From: Arthrobacter crystallopoietes
GTDB taxonomy: Bacteria; Actinomycetota; Actinomycetes; Actinomycetales; Micrococcaceae
DNA length: 64,000 bases
Direction of reading: 5' to 3'
NCBI RefSeq assembly: GCF_017603825.1
Contig: NZ_CP072014.1
Location: forward strand, 2,232,001-2,296,000
Part shown: piece by piece, positions 29,541 to 38,758 of the stretch
Layout of the letters: every line of letters begins with the position of its first letter
How positions within the stretch are numbered: the first letter of the stretch is position 1
Position numbers and translations under genes: made by a program
The notes under the pieces: model-generated
The model's input: the letters and a program-made list of their open reading frames with translations, nothing else
Databases searched by the model: none
What the model was told of the DNA's origin: nothing

Positions 29541-30730
29541 AAGTTGCCTTCCTGCGGGTCTGCCCCGGCGCGCTGCGGGTCTACCCCGTCGCGGATGATC
29601 GCGGCCACCCTTGCGGCCTTGGTGCGCAGCACGTCTACGTCCGAAGCGTGCCGGCCCACCACATTAACATGTCCGATTTTGCGGCCCGGACGCACCGACT
29701 TGCCGTAGCCGTGGACCTTGACGTCCGGTTCGGCCGCCAGCGCCTGCGGGTAGGCGCCGAACAGATCCGTGTTGGCTCCGCCCAGGTAGTTCTTCATAAC
29801 GACGACGGCGCCCAGTGCCGTCGTATCGCCCAGCGGCAGGTCCAGGACCGCGCGCAGGTGCTGCTCGAACTGGCTGGTCACGCAGCCGTCCATCGTCCAG
29901 TGGCCGGTGTTGTGCGGGCGCATGGCCAGCTCGTTGATGACGAAGCCCTGGCCCTGGCCGGGGGTCTCGAACAGTTCGGCGGCCATCACGCCGGTGACTC
30001 CGAGCTCCTCGGCGAGGCGCAGCGCGGCCTGCTGGGCGGCCTCGGCCACCTCGGCGGAAAGTTCCTGGGCCGGGGCGATGACCTCGTCGCAGACGCCGTC
30101 CACCTGGATGGTGTGGGCCACCGGCCAGGGCTTGGCTTCGCCGGAAGGCGTGCGGGCCACCAGCGCGGAGAGCTCGCGGCTGAAATCCACCTTGTCCTCG
30201 GCCAGCAGCGGTGTCCCGGTGAACCAGTCAGCGGCAGCCGCGGCAGCGCTGGCGTCGTCAATCATGCGCACGCCCTTGCCGTCATAGCCGCCGCGCGGAG
30301 TCTTGAGCACCACAGGCCAGCCCGTCTGCTCGCCGAACGCGACCAGCTCCTCGACGGTGGAAACTGCTGCCCAGGCCGGGTTGGGCAGGCCGAGCTTTTC
30401 GACGACGCCGCGCATGATGAGCTTGTCCTGTGCGTGGATCAGGGCATCCGGTTGCGGCTGGACATTGACGCCCTCGCCGATCAGGGTCTGCAGGTGCTCG
30501 GTGGGGACGTGTTCGTGATCGAAGGTCATCACATCCAGGCCCTGGGCGAACTGGCGCAGCGTGTCCAGATCCTTGTAGTCGCCGACCGGAGCGTTGGCCA
30601 CGGCCGCGACCGCGGAGACGTCTTCTGCCTCGGCCAGGACACGGAGTTCGAAGCCAAGGGCTACTGCACAGGGGGCCATCATGCGGGCTAGCTGGCCGCC
30701 GCCAACAACGCCAATTACTGGGAAAGTCAC
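29537..30730 (-). CDS. purK: 5-(carboxyamino)imidazole ribonucleotide synthase
   Basis: An ATP-grasp enzyme of 397 residues that makes N5-CAIR from AIR, bicarbonate and ATP, the substrate of PurE. The N-terminal motif [14 protein letters not shown] binds [16 protein letters not shown] is the ATP-grasp loop; [12 protein letters not shown] is the metal and substrate region. I chose GTG 30730, where family similarity starts and where TACGCT lies six bases upstream (leaderless pattern). GTG 30751 is the alternative. It is the first gene of the purK-purE-LCP run. Confidence 0.93.
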   Translation of the reverse strand: MTFPVIGVVGGGQLARMMAPCAVALGFELRVLAEAEDVSAVAAVANAPVGDYKDLDTLRQFAQGLDVMTFDHEHVPTEHLQTLIGEGVNVQPQPDALIHAQDKLIMRGVVEKLGLPNPAWAAVSTVEELVAFGEQTGWPVVLKTPRGGYDGKGVRMIDDASAAAAAADWFTGTPLLAEDKVDFSRELSALVARTPSGEAKPWPVAHTIQVDGVCDEVIAPAQELSAEVAEAAQQAALRLAEELGVTGVMAAELFETPGQGQGFVINELAMRPHNTGHWTMDGCVTSQFEQHLRAVLDLPLGDTTALGAVVVMKNYLGGANTDLFGAYPQALAAEPDVKVHGYGKSVRPGRKIGHVNVVGRHASDVDVLRTKAARVAAIIRDGVDPQRAGADPQEGNL

Positions 30731-30902
30731 GTAGTTAGCGTACCGAACCACATCCCCGATAGCCCTATCCCCGGCCGTGCGGCACTGCTAACCTTCGCTG
30801 ACCCGGCCCGATGTCCTAGGAAACATTCAGCCGCCCGACTTAGAATGGGGCCTCGGTGCCATCCGGTGCTGCCCGTTGAGGAAAAGGATCCCGCTGAAGC
30901 TC

Positions 30903-31598
30903 ATGCAGATAACGATCGCCGACCGTATCCGGGGCCTGATCTCCCTGTTCTGGCGGGAGGTGGCGAAGTTCGGGACCGTCGGCGGCGTGGCTTTCGTCAT
31001 CGACAACGGCCTCTACTGGTGGCTGATCAACGGCCCCATGTCGGACAGCGAGGTCAAGGCGCGCCTGGTTTCGGCGTCGGTGGCCACACTGTTTTCCTGG
31101 GTGGCCAACCGCTACTGGACGTTCCGCGACCGGCGCCAGCCCAACCCCGTCCGCGAACTGATCATGTTTGTAGTGATTAACGTCATCGGCATGCTCATTT
31201 CGGCCGGGTGTGTCTGGATCGCCAAGTACCCGCTGGACATCGAAGGCCGTACCGAGCTGCTCATCGCCGGCATCTTCGGCACCGTGGTCGCCACGGTCAT
31301 GCGCTTCTTTGCCTACCGCTTCCTGGTCTTCAATGCCGAACTGGATGCCGAGCCGGAGTTTGCGCACGACCACGAGATCTTCGAGCACGAGCATGCCGGT
31401 GCAGGGCATGACCGCGTTGAAGAACGCGGCGGCCGCGGGCACGGCGGAGCTGCAGGCGGCGGAACCGCCACCGGTGGAATCAGCCCAAGCGAGAATGAGC
31501 GTCGCGGATTCAGCTCTGACGATCAGTCACTCGACAGCCAGGCCCGCGATGGACACGTGGCCGGCCCCGGCCCCCGGCGCCCCCAGCCGCCGATCTAG
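30903..31598 (+). CDS. GtrA family membrane protein
   Basis: A 231-residue protein with the GtrA fold: four transmembrane helices between about residues 18 and 142 (VAKFGTVGGVAFVIDNGLY in the first; ANRYWTFRD after the second; VMRFFAYRFLVF in the last). GtrA proteins are thought to flip or shuttle lipid-linked sugars. The C-terminal 85 residues are hydrophilic and rich in His, Gly and Glu. I use ATG 30903; TTG 30876 is in frame and would add nine residues. TAGAAT at 30841-30846 may be the -10 element. It is divergent from purK, as Rv3277 is from Rv3276c. Confidence 0.87.
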   Translation: MQITIADRIRGLISLFWREVAKFGTVGGVAFVIDNGLYWWLINGPMSDSEVKARLVSASVATLFSWVANRYWTFRDRRQPNPVRELIMFVVINVIGMLISAGCVWIAKYPLDIEGRTELLIAGIFGTVVATVMRFFAYRFLVFNAELDAEPEFAHDHEIFEHEHAGAGHDRVEERGGRGHGGAAGGGTATGGISPSENERRGFSSDDQSLDSQARDGHVAGPGPRRPQPPI

Positions 31599-32299
31599 AG
31601 CTGCTCGGTGATCCGTTCGTTGGCCACCAGCTTCGCCGTGTCGTGCACCGACTGGTGGCACAGCACCACGGTTCCGCCGCCGAGCCAGGTGGCCACGGCC
31701 TCGGTCAAGGTGGTGAACCAGTCCGACTTCGTGGGAATCAGGATGTTGCGGCTGACAGGCTCGCGGTGCAGCAGCGCATCAAAGGTGAGCGAGCCGCCGT
31801 CGTACTCCAAGGCCGTTGCCGAGTTCTCGGCCGAGCCCATTCCCATAAACACGTCGCCGTAGGAACGCACTTCGGCTGCGTAATCCAGCACGCCCTCGGG
31901 CAGCGCACCCGGCCAGCCCAGCGCCAGCGCGCCCTCGGCCACAGCAACCTGGTACGCCGGGCCGCCGCCCAGCCGGTCCAACTCATTGCTTACGACGACG
32001 TCGGGCTCCGTGCCGCCGTCGTCTCCGGCTGCGTCCACGGTCAGCGTGGCGCCGGTCTGCCAGCCGGCCAGCGCCCACACCACGGACCGCCAATGCGGCG
32101 GCATGGCCAGCCGGATGACCGTCCCGGGCTCGGCGTCCAGTTCCTCCGAGAGCAGGTTCGCCGTCTTCGCAACCCAGTTGTCCAGCACCCGGCCGGAGAG
32201 CTCCACTCGTTCGCCATCCGGGCCGTACCAGATGAGCGCGGGGGAGGAGTCCGGGCGCAGGACTGCCAGCAGTTGGTCGATGGTGCTCACTGAATGCAC
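31595..32299 (-). CDS. TIGR03089 family protein
   Basis: A 234-residue protein related to the N-terminal part of AMP-forming acyl-CoA synthetases but too short to contain the C-terminal catalytic lid. Segments such as LSGRVLDNWVAKTANLL, VIRLAMPPHWRSVVWALAGWQ (split) and SDWFTTLTEAVATWLGGGTVV correspond to ligase core elements. Function unknown; a regulatory or substrate-binding role is possible. GTG 32299 has AGGAG five bases upstream, which decides the start. The stop overlaps the convergent GtrA stop by four bases. Confidence 0.85.
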   Translation of the reverse strand: MHSVSTIDQLLAVLRPDSSPALIWYGPDGERVELSGRVLDNWVAKTANLLSEELDAEPGTVIRLAMPPHWRSVVWALAGWQTGATLTVDAAGDDGGTEPDVVVSNELDRLGGGPAYQVAVAEGALALGWPGALPEGVLDYAAEVRSYGDVFMGMGSAENSATALEYDGGSLTFDALLHREPVSRNILIPTKSDWFTTLTEAVATWLGGGTVVLCHQSVHDTAKLVANERITEQL

Positions 32300-32420
32300 G
32301 GGTGCTCCTGAAGGTGGGTCGGTACGGTTGGGCTTGCTTCCAGCGTATCTGCAGGCACTCGAGCGGGCATCGGGGCGGGACTGCTTCACCGCCCGCTTTC
32401 CACACATCACATCCGCCCCG

Positions 32421-32449
32421 CTGACACCACAAGCCACGAGTAGTAAATT
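32421..32449 (+). promoter_or_regulatory. promoter of the candidate small RNA
   Basis: CTGACA (32421-32426), a 17-base spacer and TAAATT (32444-32449) match the housekeeping sigma consensus at five of six and four or five of six positions. Transcription would start near 32456. Confidence 0.45.
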
Positions 32450-32455
32450 GGGCTG

Positions 32456-32542
32456 CAGCTTGCGTATTCCTTGAGCTGACGGGCCTTCCGGCGCGCCGGG
32501 CAAACCCACCCACGCTTTCGGGCGTGGCGTACACGCTTTTTT
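32456..32542 (+). ncRNA. candidate small RNA upstream of whiB
   Basis: A predicted transcript of about 87 bases from the promoter at 32421-32449 to an intrinsic terminator. The terminator is GCGTG-GCGTA-CACGC followed by six T (32522-32542). An upstream hairpin, CCACGC/GCGTGG (32510-32527), shares GCGTG with it, so the two are mutually exclusive, like an attenuator pair. A 12-base palindrome CCGGCGCGCCGG is at 32488-32499. The segment between is C-rich and single-stranded (CAAACCCACCC). No open frame is convincing. It may be an independent small RNA or an attenuated leader for whiB from a distal promoter. Confidence 0.4.
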
Positions 32543-32574
32543 GCCGTCGGAGTCGATAAGATTCCCGCTTTGGC

Positions 32575-32603
32575 TTGACTTGCACGACTTACACCAATGT
32601 AAT
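32575..32603 (+). promoter_or_regulatory. whiB promoter with overlapping inverted repeat
   Basis: TTGACT (32575-32580), 17 bases, TGTAAT (32598-32603). Transcription would start near 32610, which leaves a leader of about 88 bases. TTACA-CCAA-TGTAA (32589-32602) is a perfect inverted repeat that covers the -10 element and could be an operator. The remaining gap from 32300 to 32420 shows nothing I can name. Confidence 0.55.
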
Positions 32604-32697
32604 TAGGTATCGGATTTGTAACAGCAATGAAGACGCAGCGGCTGTTCAGGCCATTGCATTTCTGGCACACGCTGGGACAACGACACCGGGAGGGCTC

Positions 32698-33252
32698 ATG
32701 GGGCAGGCAGAGCGTATAACGGACCGTACGGAATTAGAGGCACAGGCTTCAATCCGGTACGGTTCCCGCGGCGTACCAGCGGACTGGTATGTGGATCCGG
32801 CTGATCCCGCAGCGGCAGAGCGTTACCACGAAACAAGCCAGCAGTCTCTGGAAAACCAGGCCACCGCATTCCTCGCCGCGCATCAGGCACTTGCTGCCGA
32901 TGTCGAGGATCTGCAGGCCGACGAAACACACGAAGTGGCCGCGCCGCGCATGCTGCATGAGGTCGCGCCGCCGAAGGAACAGCCCGTCTGGATCGGTCTG
33001 CCCGGATTCGGTTCGGACTTTGACGATGAGGGCGAGCTGGGCTGGCAGGCGGATGCCTTGTGCGCCCAGACGGACCCGGAGGCGTTCTTCCCCGAAAAGG
33101 GCGGCTCAACCCGGGATGCCAAGAAGGTCTGCGGAGCGTGCACCGTGCGCGCCCAGTGCCTGGAGTATGCCCTGGCCAATGACGAACGCTTTGGAATCTG
33201 GGGCGGCCTTTCGGAGCGCGAGCGCCGACGCCTGAGGAAGCGGGCAGTCTAA
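32698..33252 (+). CDS. WhiB family iron-sulfur transcription regulator
   Basis: A 184-residue regulator. The [4Fe-4S] ligands are C122, C145, C148 and C154 (spacing 22, 2 and 5), followed by FGIWGGLSERERRRLRKRA, the G(V/I)WGG turn and basic DNA-binding tail. WhiB proteins bind the housekeeping sigma factor; the position before cell-envelope genes matches whiB2 (WhmD, WhiB of sporulation and septation). It carries an unusual N-terminal extension of about 115 residues, rich in Ala, Glu and Gln. ATG 32698 has GGGAGGG five bases upstream, which decides the start. The stop overlaps the proposed start of the GT2 gene. Confidence 0.92.
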   Translation: MGQAERITDRTELEAQASIRYGSRGVPADWYVDPADPAAAERYHETSQQSLENQATAFLAAHQALAADVEDLQADETHEVAAPRMLHEVAPPKEQPVWIGLPGFGSDFDDEGELGWQADALCAQTDPEAFFPEKGGSTRDAKKVCGACTVRAQCLEYALANDERFGIWGGLSERERRRLRKRAV

Positions 33253-36200
33253 TTCACCAGCAAGTTCGCGTTACCGCCGTTGTAGTCGCCCACAACGGCG
33301 CCGAATACCTGTCCGAGACGCTCGCTGCCCTCAACGCGCAAACCCGGCCGGCTGACTTCCATATTGGCGTGGACACCGGCTCCACCGACACCTCGGTTTC
33401 GCTCCTGGAACAGACCTTGCCGGCGGGCAGTCCCGTGGTCAAGACCTCTGCGCGGGCCGGATTCGGCACGGCGGTGCGCGTTGCCCTGGACGAGCTCAAG
33501 AACCAGAAGAACGGCGACGGCGTGCCGGCCTCCGTTGCGCCTGCCGTCTCCGTCTCCGTTCCGTCCCCGGCTTCGGGCCAGGCGGACGAGTTGGCCGAGG
33601 CTTCCCGCCCGGCCGCCACAGGCCGGGGGGATTCCCGTGCTGCGGCGGGGACTGCCGGCGGCGCCACTACACGCCCAACCGCTTCCGGCGCTACCGCTCC
33701 CGCGGCCATGGCTGCTGCCGGCGGCCGCGTGCAGGAATGGGTGTGGCTGCTGCATGATGACTCCGCGCCGGAACCGGATGCGCTGGAAGAACTGCTGCTC
33801 GCCGTGGAGACCGCCCCGTCGGTCACCATCGCCGGCTGCAAGCAGGTGGACTGGGAGAATCCGCGCAAGCTGATCGACGTCGGGCTGACGGTAACGCGCG
33901 GCGCCGAACGGCTGACCATGATCGACCTGGACGAGATGGACCAGGGCCAGTACAACGGCCGCAGCGACTTCTTCGCCGTGAACTCCGCGGGCATGCTCAT
34001 CCGCCGCGATGCGTTCGAGGAACTGGGAGGGTTCGACCCGGCGCTGCCCGGCATCGGCGACGACGTAGACCTCTGCTGGCGCAACAGGCTGGCCGGCAAC
34101 CGCGTAGTCGTGGTGCCGACGGCGACAATGCGGCATGCGACCTCACGCGGCAACCCGCATGCTGCGGCCATGGCAGCCCGGCGCTCCCAGATCCACCTGC
34201 GGCTCAAACACGCGGCGTGGTGGCAATTACCCCTCCTGTGGATCGGTACGCTGCTCGGCGGTTTCTTCAGCTTCATTATCAGCACCGTTGCCAAGGACCC
34301 CGGCCACGGCCTGCGGCAACTCCTGGCCACGCTGTCCGCCCTGTTCCGGCCACGGGAATTCCTGCAGGCGCGCAAGCAGGCCGGCGCCACCCGCAGGTCA
34401 TCCAGAAGCATCATCAAGCCGCTGATGGTCAAGCGGCAGGATGTCTTCGCCTACCGCCGCTCGCTGATGGAATCCGTCAGCGCCGAGCATGTGCTCGGGG
34501 ACGGTACGGGCACCGACACCATCGGCAGCTACGAACCCACGGGTGGTTCGGACGAATTCGCGTCCATGGCCTCGCCGCTGCGGACCTGGGTAGGCACCGG
34601 CGCCGTGGTTGCCACCCTGGTGCTGGCGCTCGTGTCCATCATCGGCATGTTCGGCTTCCTCGGCGTTCCGGCGCTGGCCGGCGGCGCCCTGCTTCCGGTC
34701 TCCGCGGATCTGGCCGAGATCTGGCACAACGCCTCCGCCTGGTGGATCAGTCTCGGCTCGGGCATGCCCGGCCACGGCGACCCGTTCGGCTATGTGCTGG
34801 CCGTACTGGCAATCCTCGCGCTGGGCAACGGCTCCGCCGCGGTCCTCACCCTGATCCTGCTGGCGATGCCGCTGGCCGGTCTCGCCGCGTGGGTGGCTGC
34901 CGGTGCCTTCACCCAGCGCCGCTCGCTGCGCTTGTGGGCCGCTTTCTTCTGGGCCAGCCTGCCGGTTCTCCAAGTGGCTCTCGGCTCAGGCCGGCTCGGC
35001 GCGCTGATCGCCCATCTGATGATTCCGTGGGCCGTGCTGGGGCTGGTCCGCGCAACCGGCTCTGCGGTACAGCGGCTGAATCCGGATCCGCTCAAGCCGC
35101 GGCCCGAGGTCATCCACAAGCCGGGCATCAACGGCATTCCATCCTGGACCGCTGCCGCTGCCGCAGGTCTCTGCCTGGCCGTCATCACCGCTTCCGCTCC
35201 GGCACTGCTGCCGGTCTTTATCATTTTCGTCGGCATTATTTGCCTCAAGCGCGGCCGGCGCGCCAAAACCGTGTGGTGGTCGCTGGTGCCGCCCCTGGTA
35301 CTCGCCCTGCCGATGCTCCTGACTGCGATGGACAACCCTCGGGCACTGCTCGGCGACCCGGGCGTGCCGCTGTCCTTCGACGGCGCCCCGCTCTGGCAGC
35401 AGATCATGGGCTTCCCCGTGGCGTTCGACACCTTCGCCGGTCTGAGTGCCTTAGGCTTCCTCGAGTCGCTGGGCCAAGGCCCATGGGCACTGGTCTTCGC
35501 ACTGCTCACCGGCGTGCCGATGCTGGTGCTGGCCGCCGTCGGCGTGCTGCTTCCCGGCAGCAGCGCCGGCGTTGCCCGGTTGTCCTGGCTGGGCGCGATC
35601 GTGACTCTGGCCGCCAGCTGGGTCTCCGCCATGATCGCTACCGCAATCGCCCCGGGTGCCATGGTGCCTCCGTTCACCGGCCCGTTCGTTTCGCTGGCGC
35701 TGTTCCTGCTCCTGGCCGCGGCCCTGGTCGGCGGGGACAGCGGCATGCAGCGCCTGCACACCCTGAACGAGCCGCGGAAGGAACGCAAGGGTGCCTTCCG
35801 CGCCATAGCCGTTGCCGCCGTCGTTGTTCTGGCTGCCGGCCCGGTGCTGAATCTGGCGCACTGGCTCCTGCCGCAGCTGATCGCCGAGGAAACAGTTGCC
35901 GCCGAAGGGCGCGCCCTGACCGACTTCGGTGCTGAAATGCAGCTCGAGCCGGGCCAGGCTCGGATCCTTCCGGCCACGGCCACGGACCGGGGCACCGGGC
36001 CCGAACGCACCCGCTCGCTGGTGCTGAGCAGCGAGAGCGGTTCGATCAGCGCCGCCGTGATGCACAGCGGCGGGACCACCATGGATCAGTTGTCCCCGAT
36101 CTACGCGGCCCGGTCCATTACCGGCGGCCTCTTCGACGCTGAACGGCGGGAGGACGACGACGCCACCGCGGCCGCACGGAACGCAGTCGCCGTGATCGCC

Positions 36201-36884
36201 GCCGGCACCGGAGTGGACCCGCGGGAGGAACTGGCACGGCTCGGCGTCGGCTTCGTGGTGCTGCAGCAGACGGACAGTTCCGCCGAACTGCTGGCCAACA
36301 GGATCGACGCCGTGCCCGGACTCAGCGCCGTGGGACGCACGGATTCGGGCTGGCTGTGGCGCGTGGTTCCGGACCGGAGCGGCGAAGACGACACCAGCAG
36401 CACGCTGACCAGCCGCGTGCGCGTGATCGACAGTACGGGAGCGCTGCTGCAGACGGTGCCGTCCTCCTGGACCAGCGCCGGAACCACCATTCCCGAAGGC
36501 AATGCCGGACGCATGGTGGTCCTGGCCGAACGGATGAACCCGGGCTGGACTGCAACCCTTAACGGCCAGCCGCTCGAGCAGGCGGAGAACGGTTGGGCGC
36601 AGGCGTTCAAGGTGCCCGAAACCGGCGGCGAACTGCGGATCAGCTACACCAACCCGTGGGGCATTTGGGTAGCCATTGTGCAGATCATCTTCCTCGGCAT
36701 CACCGTCCTGCTGGCCATTCCGATCCCGTCCCGGCAGCGCTTCGTGCCCCGGCGGGTCGACCACATCAGAACCACCGGCACGGACAGCAGCCCCGAAGAA
36801 CTGCGGATCGCCGCACACGAGATCGACCGCGCCGACAGTCACCACGCCGACGCGGCACCTGCCACGGCAGGGAAGGAACCGTAG
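33252..36884 (+). CDS. large membrane glycosyltransferase family 2 protein with proposed ATT start
   Basis: About 1210 residues. The N-terminal GT-A domain begins VRVTAVVVAHNGAEYL and shows LLHDDSAPEPDALEE (donor-site aspartates) and DDVDLCWRNRLAGNRVVVV at about 269-287. A 70-residue Ala/Pro/Ser-rich insertion (about 90-160) interrupts it. About twelve or more transmembrane helices follow (about 310-330 and 440-870), then an outer domain of about 300 residues and a last helix near 1135-1160. Coding similarity starts upstream of the first ATG, GTG or TTG in frame (GTG 33369), which would remove the first strand of the fold. The first plausible codon is ATT 33252, which overlaps the whiB TAA. 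It probably transfers sugars to an envelope polymer. Confidence 0.82.
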   Translation: MHQQVRVTAVVVAHNGAEYLSETLAALNAQTRPADFHIGVDTGSTDTSVSLLEQTLPAGSPVVKTSARAGFGTAVRVALDELKNQKNGDGVPASVAPAVSVSVPSPASGQADELAEASRPAATGRGDSRAAAGTAGGATTRPTASGATAPAAMAAAGGRVQEWVWLLHDDSAPEPDALEELLLAVETAPSVTIAGCKQVDWENPRKLIDVGLTVTRGAERLTMIDLDEMDQGQYNGRSDFFAVNSAGMLIRRDAFEELGGFDPALPGIGDDVDLCWRNRLAGNRVVVVPTATMRHATSRGNPHAAAMAARRSQIHLRLKHAAWWQLPLLWIGTLLGGFFSFIISTVAKDPGHGLRQLLATLSALFRPREFLQARKQAGATRRSSRSIIKPLMVKRQDVFAYRRSLMESVSAEHVLGDGTGTDTIGSYEPTGGSDEFASMASPLRTWVGTGAVVATLVLALVSIIGMFGFLGVPALAGGALLPVSADLAEIWHNASAWWISLGSGMPGHGDPFGYVLAVLAILALGNGSAAVLTLILLAMPLAGLAAWVAAGAFTQRRSLRLWAAFFWASLPVLQVALGSGRLGALIAHLMIPWAVLGLVRATGSAVQRLNPDPLKPRPEVIHKPGINGIPSWTAAAAAGLCLAVITASAPALLPVFIIFVGIICLKRGRRAKTVWWSLVPPLVLALPMLLTAMDNPRALLGDPGVPLSFDGAPLWQQIMGFPVAFDTFAGLSALGFLESLGQGPWALVFALLTGVPMLVLAAVGVLLPGSSAGVARLSWLGAIVTLAASWVSAMIATAIAPGAMVPPFTGPFVSLALFLLLAAALVGGDSGMQRLHTLNEPRKERKGAFRAIAVAAVVVLAAGPVLNLAHWLLPQLIAEETVAAEGRALTDFGAEMQLEPGQARILPATATDRGTGPERTRSLVLSSESGSISAAVMHSGGTTMDQLSPIYAARSITGGLFDAERREDDDATAAARNAVAVIAAGTGVDPREELARLGVGFVVLQQTDSSAELLANRIDAVPGLSAVGRTDSGWLWRVVPDRSGEDDTSSTLTSRVRVIDSTGALLQTVPSSWTSAGTTIPEGNAGRMVVLAERMNPGWTATLNGQPLEQAENGWAQAFKVPETGGELRISYTNPWGIWVAIVQIIFLGITVLLAIPIPSRQRFVPRRVDHIRTTGTDSSPEELRIAAHEIDRADSHHADAAPATAGKEP

Positions 36885-36886
36885 CC

Positions 36887-38722
36887 ATGGCAGACACGCC
36901 TGACAACCAGCCCGACGAGCACTCCGCCCCTGCGGATCCGCAGGACGCTGTGCCCGGCAAGGCCAAACGCGGGACCCGCAAGGGGCCCCGCGCGGCGAGG
37001 GCCGCCAAGGCTGAAGCAGCCGCGGCAGCAAAGTCATCGGCTGCAAATTCGTCCCCGGCAACCAAGAAGGCTGCGGCTCCCGCTGCCGGTACGACGGCGG
37101 ATGCAACGCCGCGCCCGGACAGCCGGGAAGACAATCCTGCAGTCGGGAAGAAGAACGGCCGCCTGGTTGGCCTTGCCGCCGGGCTAGGCATCCTCGTTCT
37201 CGGCACCGGTGGCGTCGTAGCCGGCAGCGTCATGCAGCCGCCGCGGGCTGCCGCCGAACTGCCGCCGGTTTCGGCTGCCGTTCCGGCGGGCGAGTACACC
37301 GGCGTCTGCCCCGAGCCGCTGAAACTCTTGGACAGCTCGGCCGAAGAGGTGGATCCCGAGTTCAGCCCTCTCTCCACGACGGCGGAAACCCGGGCACGCG
37401 CCGTCGTACTTAGTGATTTGGGTGGAACGGTGCCGGGCAGCGCACTGTATGAACTCGGCTCCGACTCTCCGCTGCGCGAAATCGCGGAGTTCACCGGTGA
37501 GGCCGGCAGCACCGGCCGAAGCGAAGCGGGGGAGACCAAGGTCCTGGCCGAAGTGGTGCCGAGCCAGGACATTTCTGCGGCTACCGTACTGACGGTGGAG
37601 CCGATGGGGCAGCAGCACCCGCAGGCGGGGGCGACCATGACCTACACCGCCGAAGACGGTGACCTGCGCGGTTTGGCCGCGGCCAACTGCATGACGCCAT
37701 CGAACGATTTCTGGCTGCTCGGCGCCTCCACCACGGTGGGCAGCAGCGCCGTGCTGAACCTTTACAACGCCACCGAAACCGCGTCCACGGTGGACCTTAA
37801 ACTAGTCGGCGCCGAAGGGCCGATCCAGGCCGCCGGCAGCCGGGGGCTGCTCATCGCCCCGGGCGAATCGAAGTCCATTGTGCTGGCGGGCCTGGCCGCC
37901 AACCAGGAATCGCTGGCCGTGCATGTCAGTTCCTCCGGCGGTCCGATTGTCGGGACCATCCAGCAGAGCATCCTGCGCGAACTGACCCCTGGCGGCGTGG
38001 AACTGCTGCAGCCGTCGGCCGGAGCGGGCCTGAGCCAGGTGCTCACCGGGATTGCCGTGCAGGACGAAAAAACTGCGCAGCAGATCCGCGGGCAGGCCGG
38101 GTACGAGAATGCCTCGCCTGCGCTGAACGTTGTGGTTCCGGGCGCCAGTGACGCCACGGTTCAAGTACGGGTTTTCGGTCCGAAGGGCCAGGTGGCCCTT
38201 CCCGGCGGGGGAGTGTTCAACGCGGCGGCGGGAACGGTGTCGGCTATCCCGCTCGACTCGCTTCCGCAGGGAACGTACTCGGTGGAAGTGACCTCGGACG
38301 TCTCCGTGGTGGCTTCGGCACGAGCGAGCCGGGGCACGGGCGAGGGCGACCCCGTCGATTTCGGCTGGGCTCCGTCCACCGACCGGTTGGGCAGCGAACA
38401 CCTGGCCCTCGTGCCCGGCGGCGTCAGCTCCCGGTTCTCCTTCATCGCCCCGGAAGGCAACGCAAAGGTCAGCCTGACGCCGATCAGCGCGAACGGCCGG
38501 CTCGGCACCGAACGGGTGGTCGATGTGCCGGGCGGAAGCACCGTCTCGCTGGATCCGAAGGCTAACGGTGCGGATCCGGCGGCCCTCCTGATCGGCGCCA
38601 CCGGGGACCCGGTCTACGGCTCGCTGGTGGTCTTCAACGGCAGCTCGCCGAACGTCTCGGTGCTGCCTGTTCCGCCGGGAACGCAGGGCCGGCAGAGCGT
38701 GCCGGTCTTCCTGGGCTACTGA
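36887..38722 (+). CDS. DUF5719 family membrane-anchored protein
   Basis: A 611-residue protein. The first 85 residues are Ala/Lys-rich and cytoplasmic; one transmembrane helix lies at about 88-112 (LVGLAAGLGILVLGTGGVVAG). The rest is an extracytoplasmic beta-rich region with repeated immunoglobulin-like segments (for example NLYNATETASTVDLKLVG and VQVRVFGPKGQVALPGGG). The family always follows a large GT2 gene in related actinobacteria, so they may work together at the envelope. AAGGAA lies about nine bases before the ATG, which is two bases after the GT2 stop. Confidence 0.83.
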   Translation: MADTPDNQPDEHSAPADPQDAVPGKAKRGTRKGPRAARAAKAEAAAAAKSSAANSSPATKKAAAPAAGTTADATPRPDSREDNPAVGKKNGRLVGLAAGLGILVLGTGGVVAGSVMQPPRAAAELPPVSAAVPAGEYTGVCPEPLKLLDSSAEEVDPEFSPLSTTAETRARAVVLSDLGGTVPGSALYELGSDSPLREIAEFTGEAGSTGRSEAGETKVLAEVVPSQDISAATVLTVEPMGQQHPQAGATMTYTAEDGDLRGLAAANCMTPSNDFWLLGASTTVGSSAVLNLYNATETASTVDLKLVGAEGPIQAAGSRGLLIAPGESKSIVLAGLAANQESLAVHVSSSGGPIVGTIQQSILRELTPGGVELLQPSAGAGLSQVLTGIAVQDEKTAQQIRGQAGYENASPALNVVVPGASDATVQVRVFGPKGQVALPGGGVFNAAAGTVSAIPLDSLPQGTYSVEVTSDVSVVASARASRGTGEGDPVDFGWAPSTDRLGSEHLALVPGGVSSRFSFIAPEGNAKVSLTPISANGRLGTERVVDVPGGSTVSLDPKANGADPAALLIGATGDPVYGSLVVFNGSSPNVSVLPVPPGTQGRQSVPVFLGY

Positions 38723-38758
38723 GCCGGCTGGCCTGCTGAGGCAGTTGGGCCGACCAGG

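Noticed and set aside
36593-36886. N-terminal extension of the DUF5719 frame into the GT2 gene
   Set aside because: It overlaps the GT2 coding end in another frame, and ATG 36887 has a suitable ribosome site.
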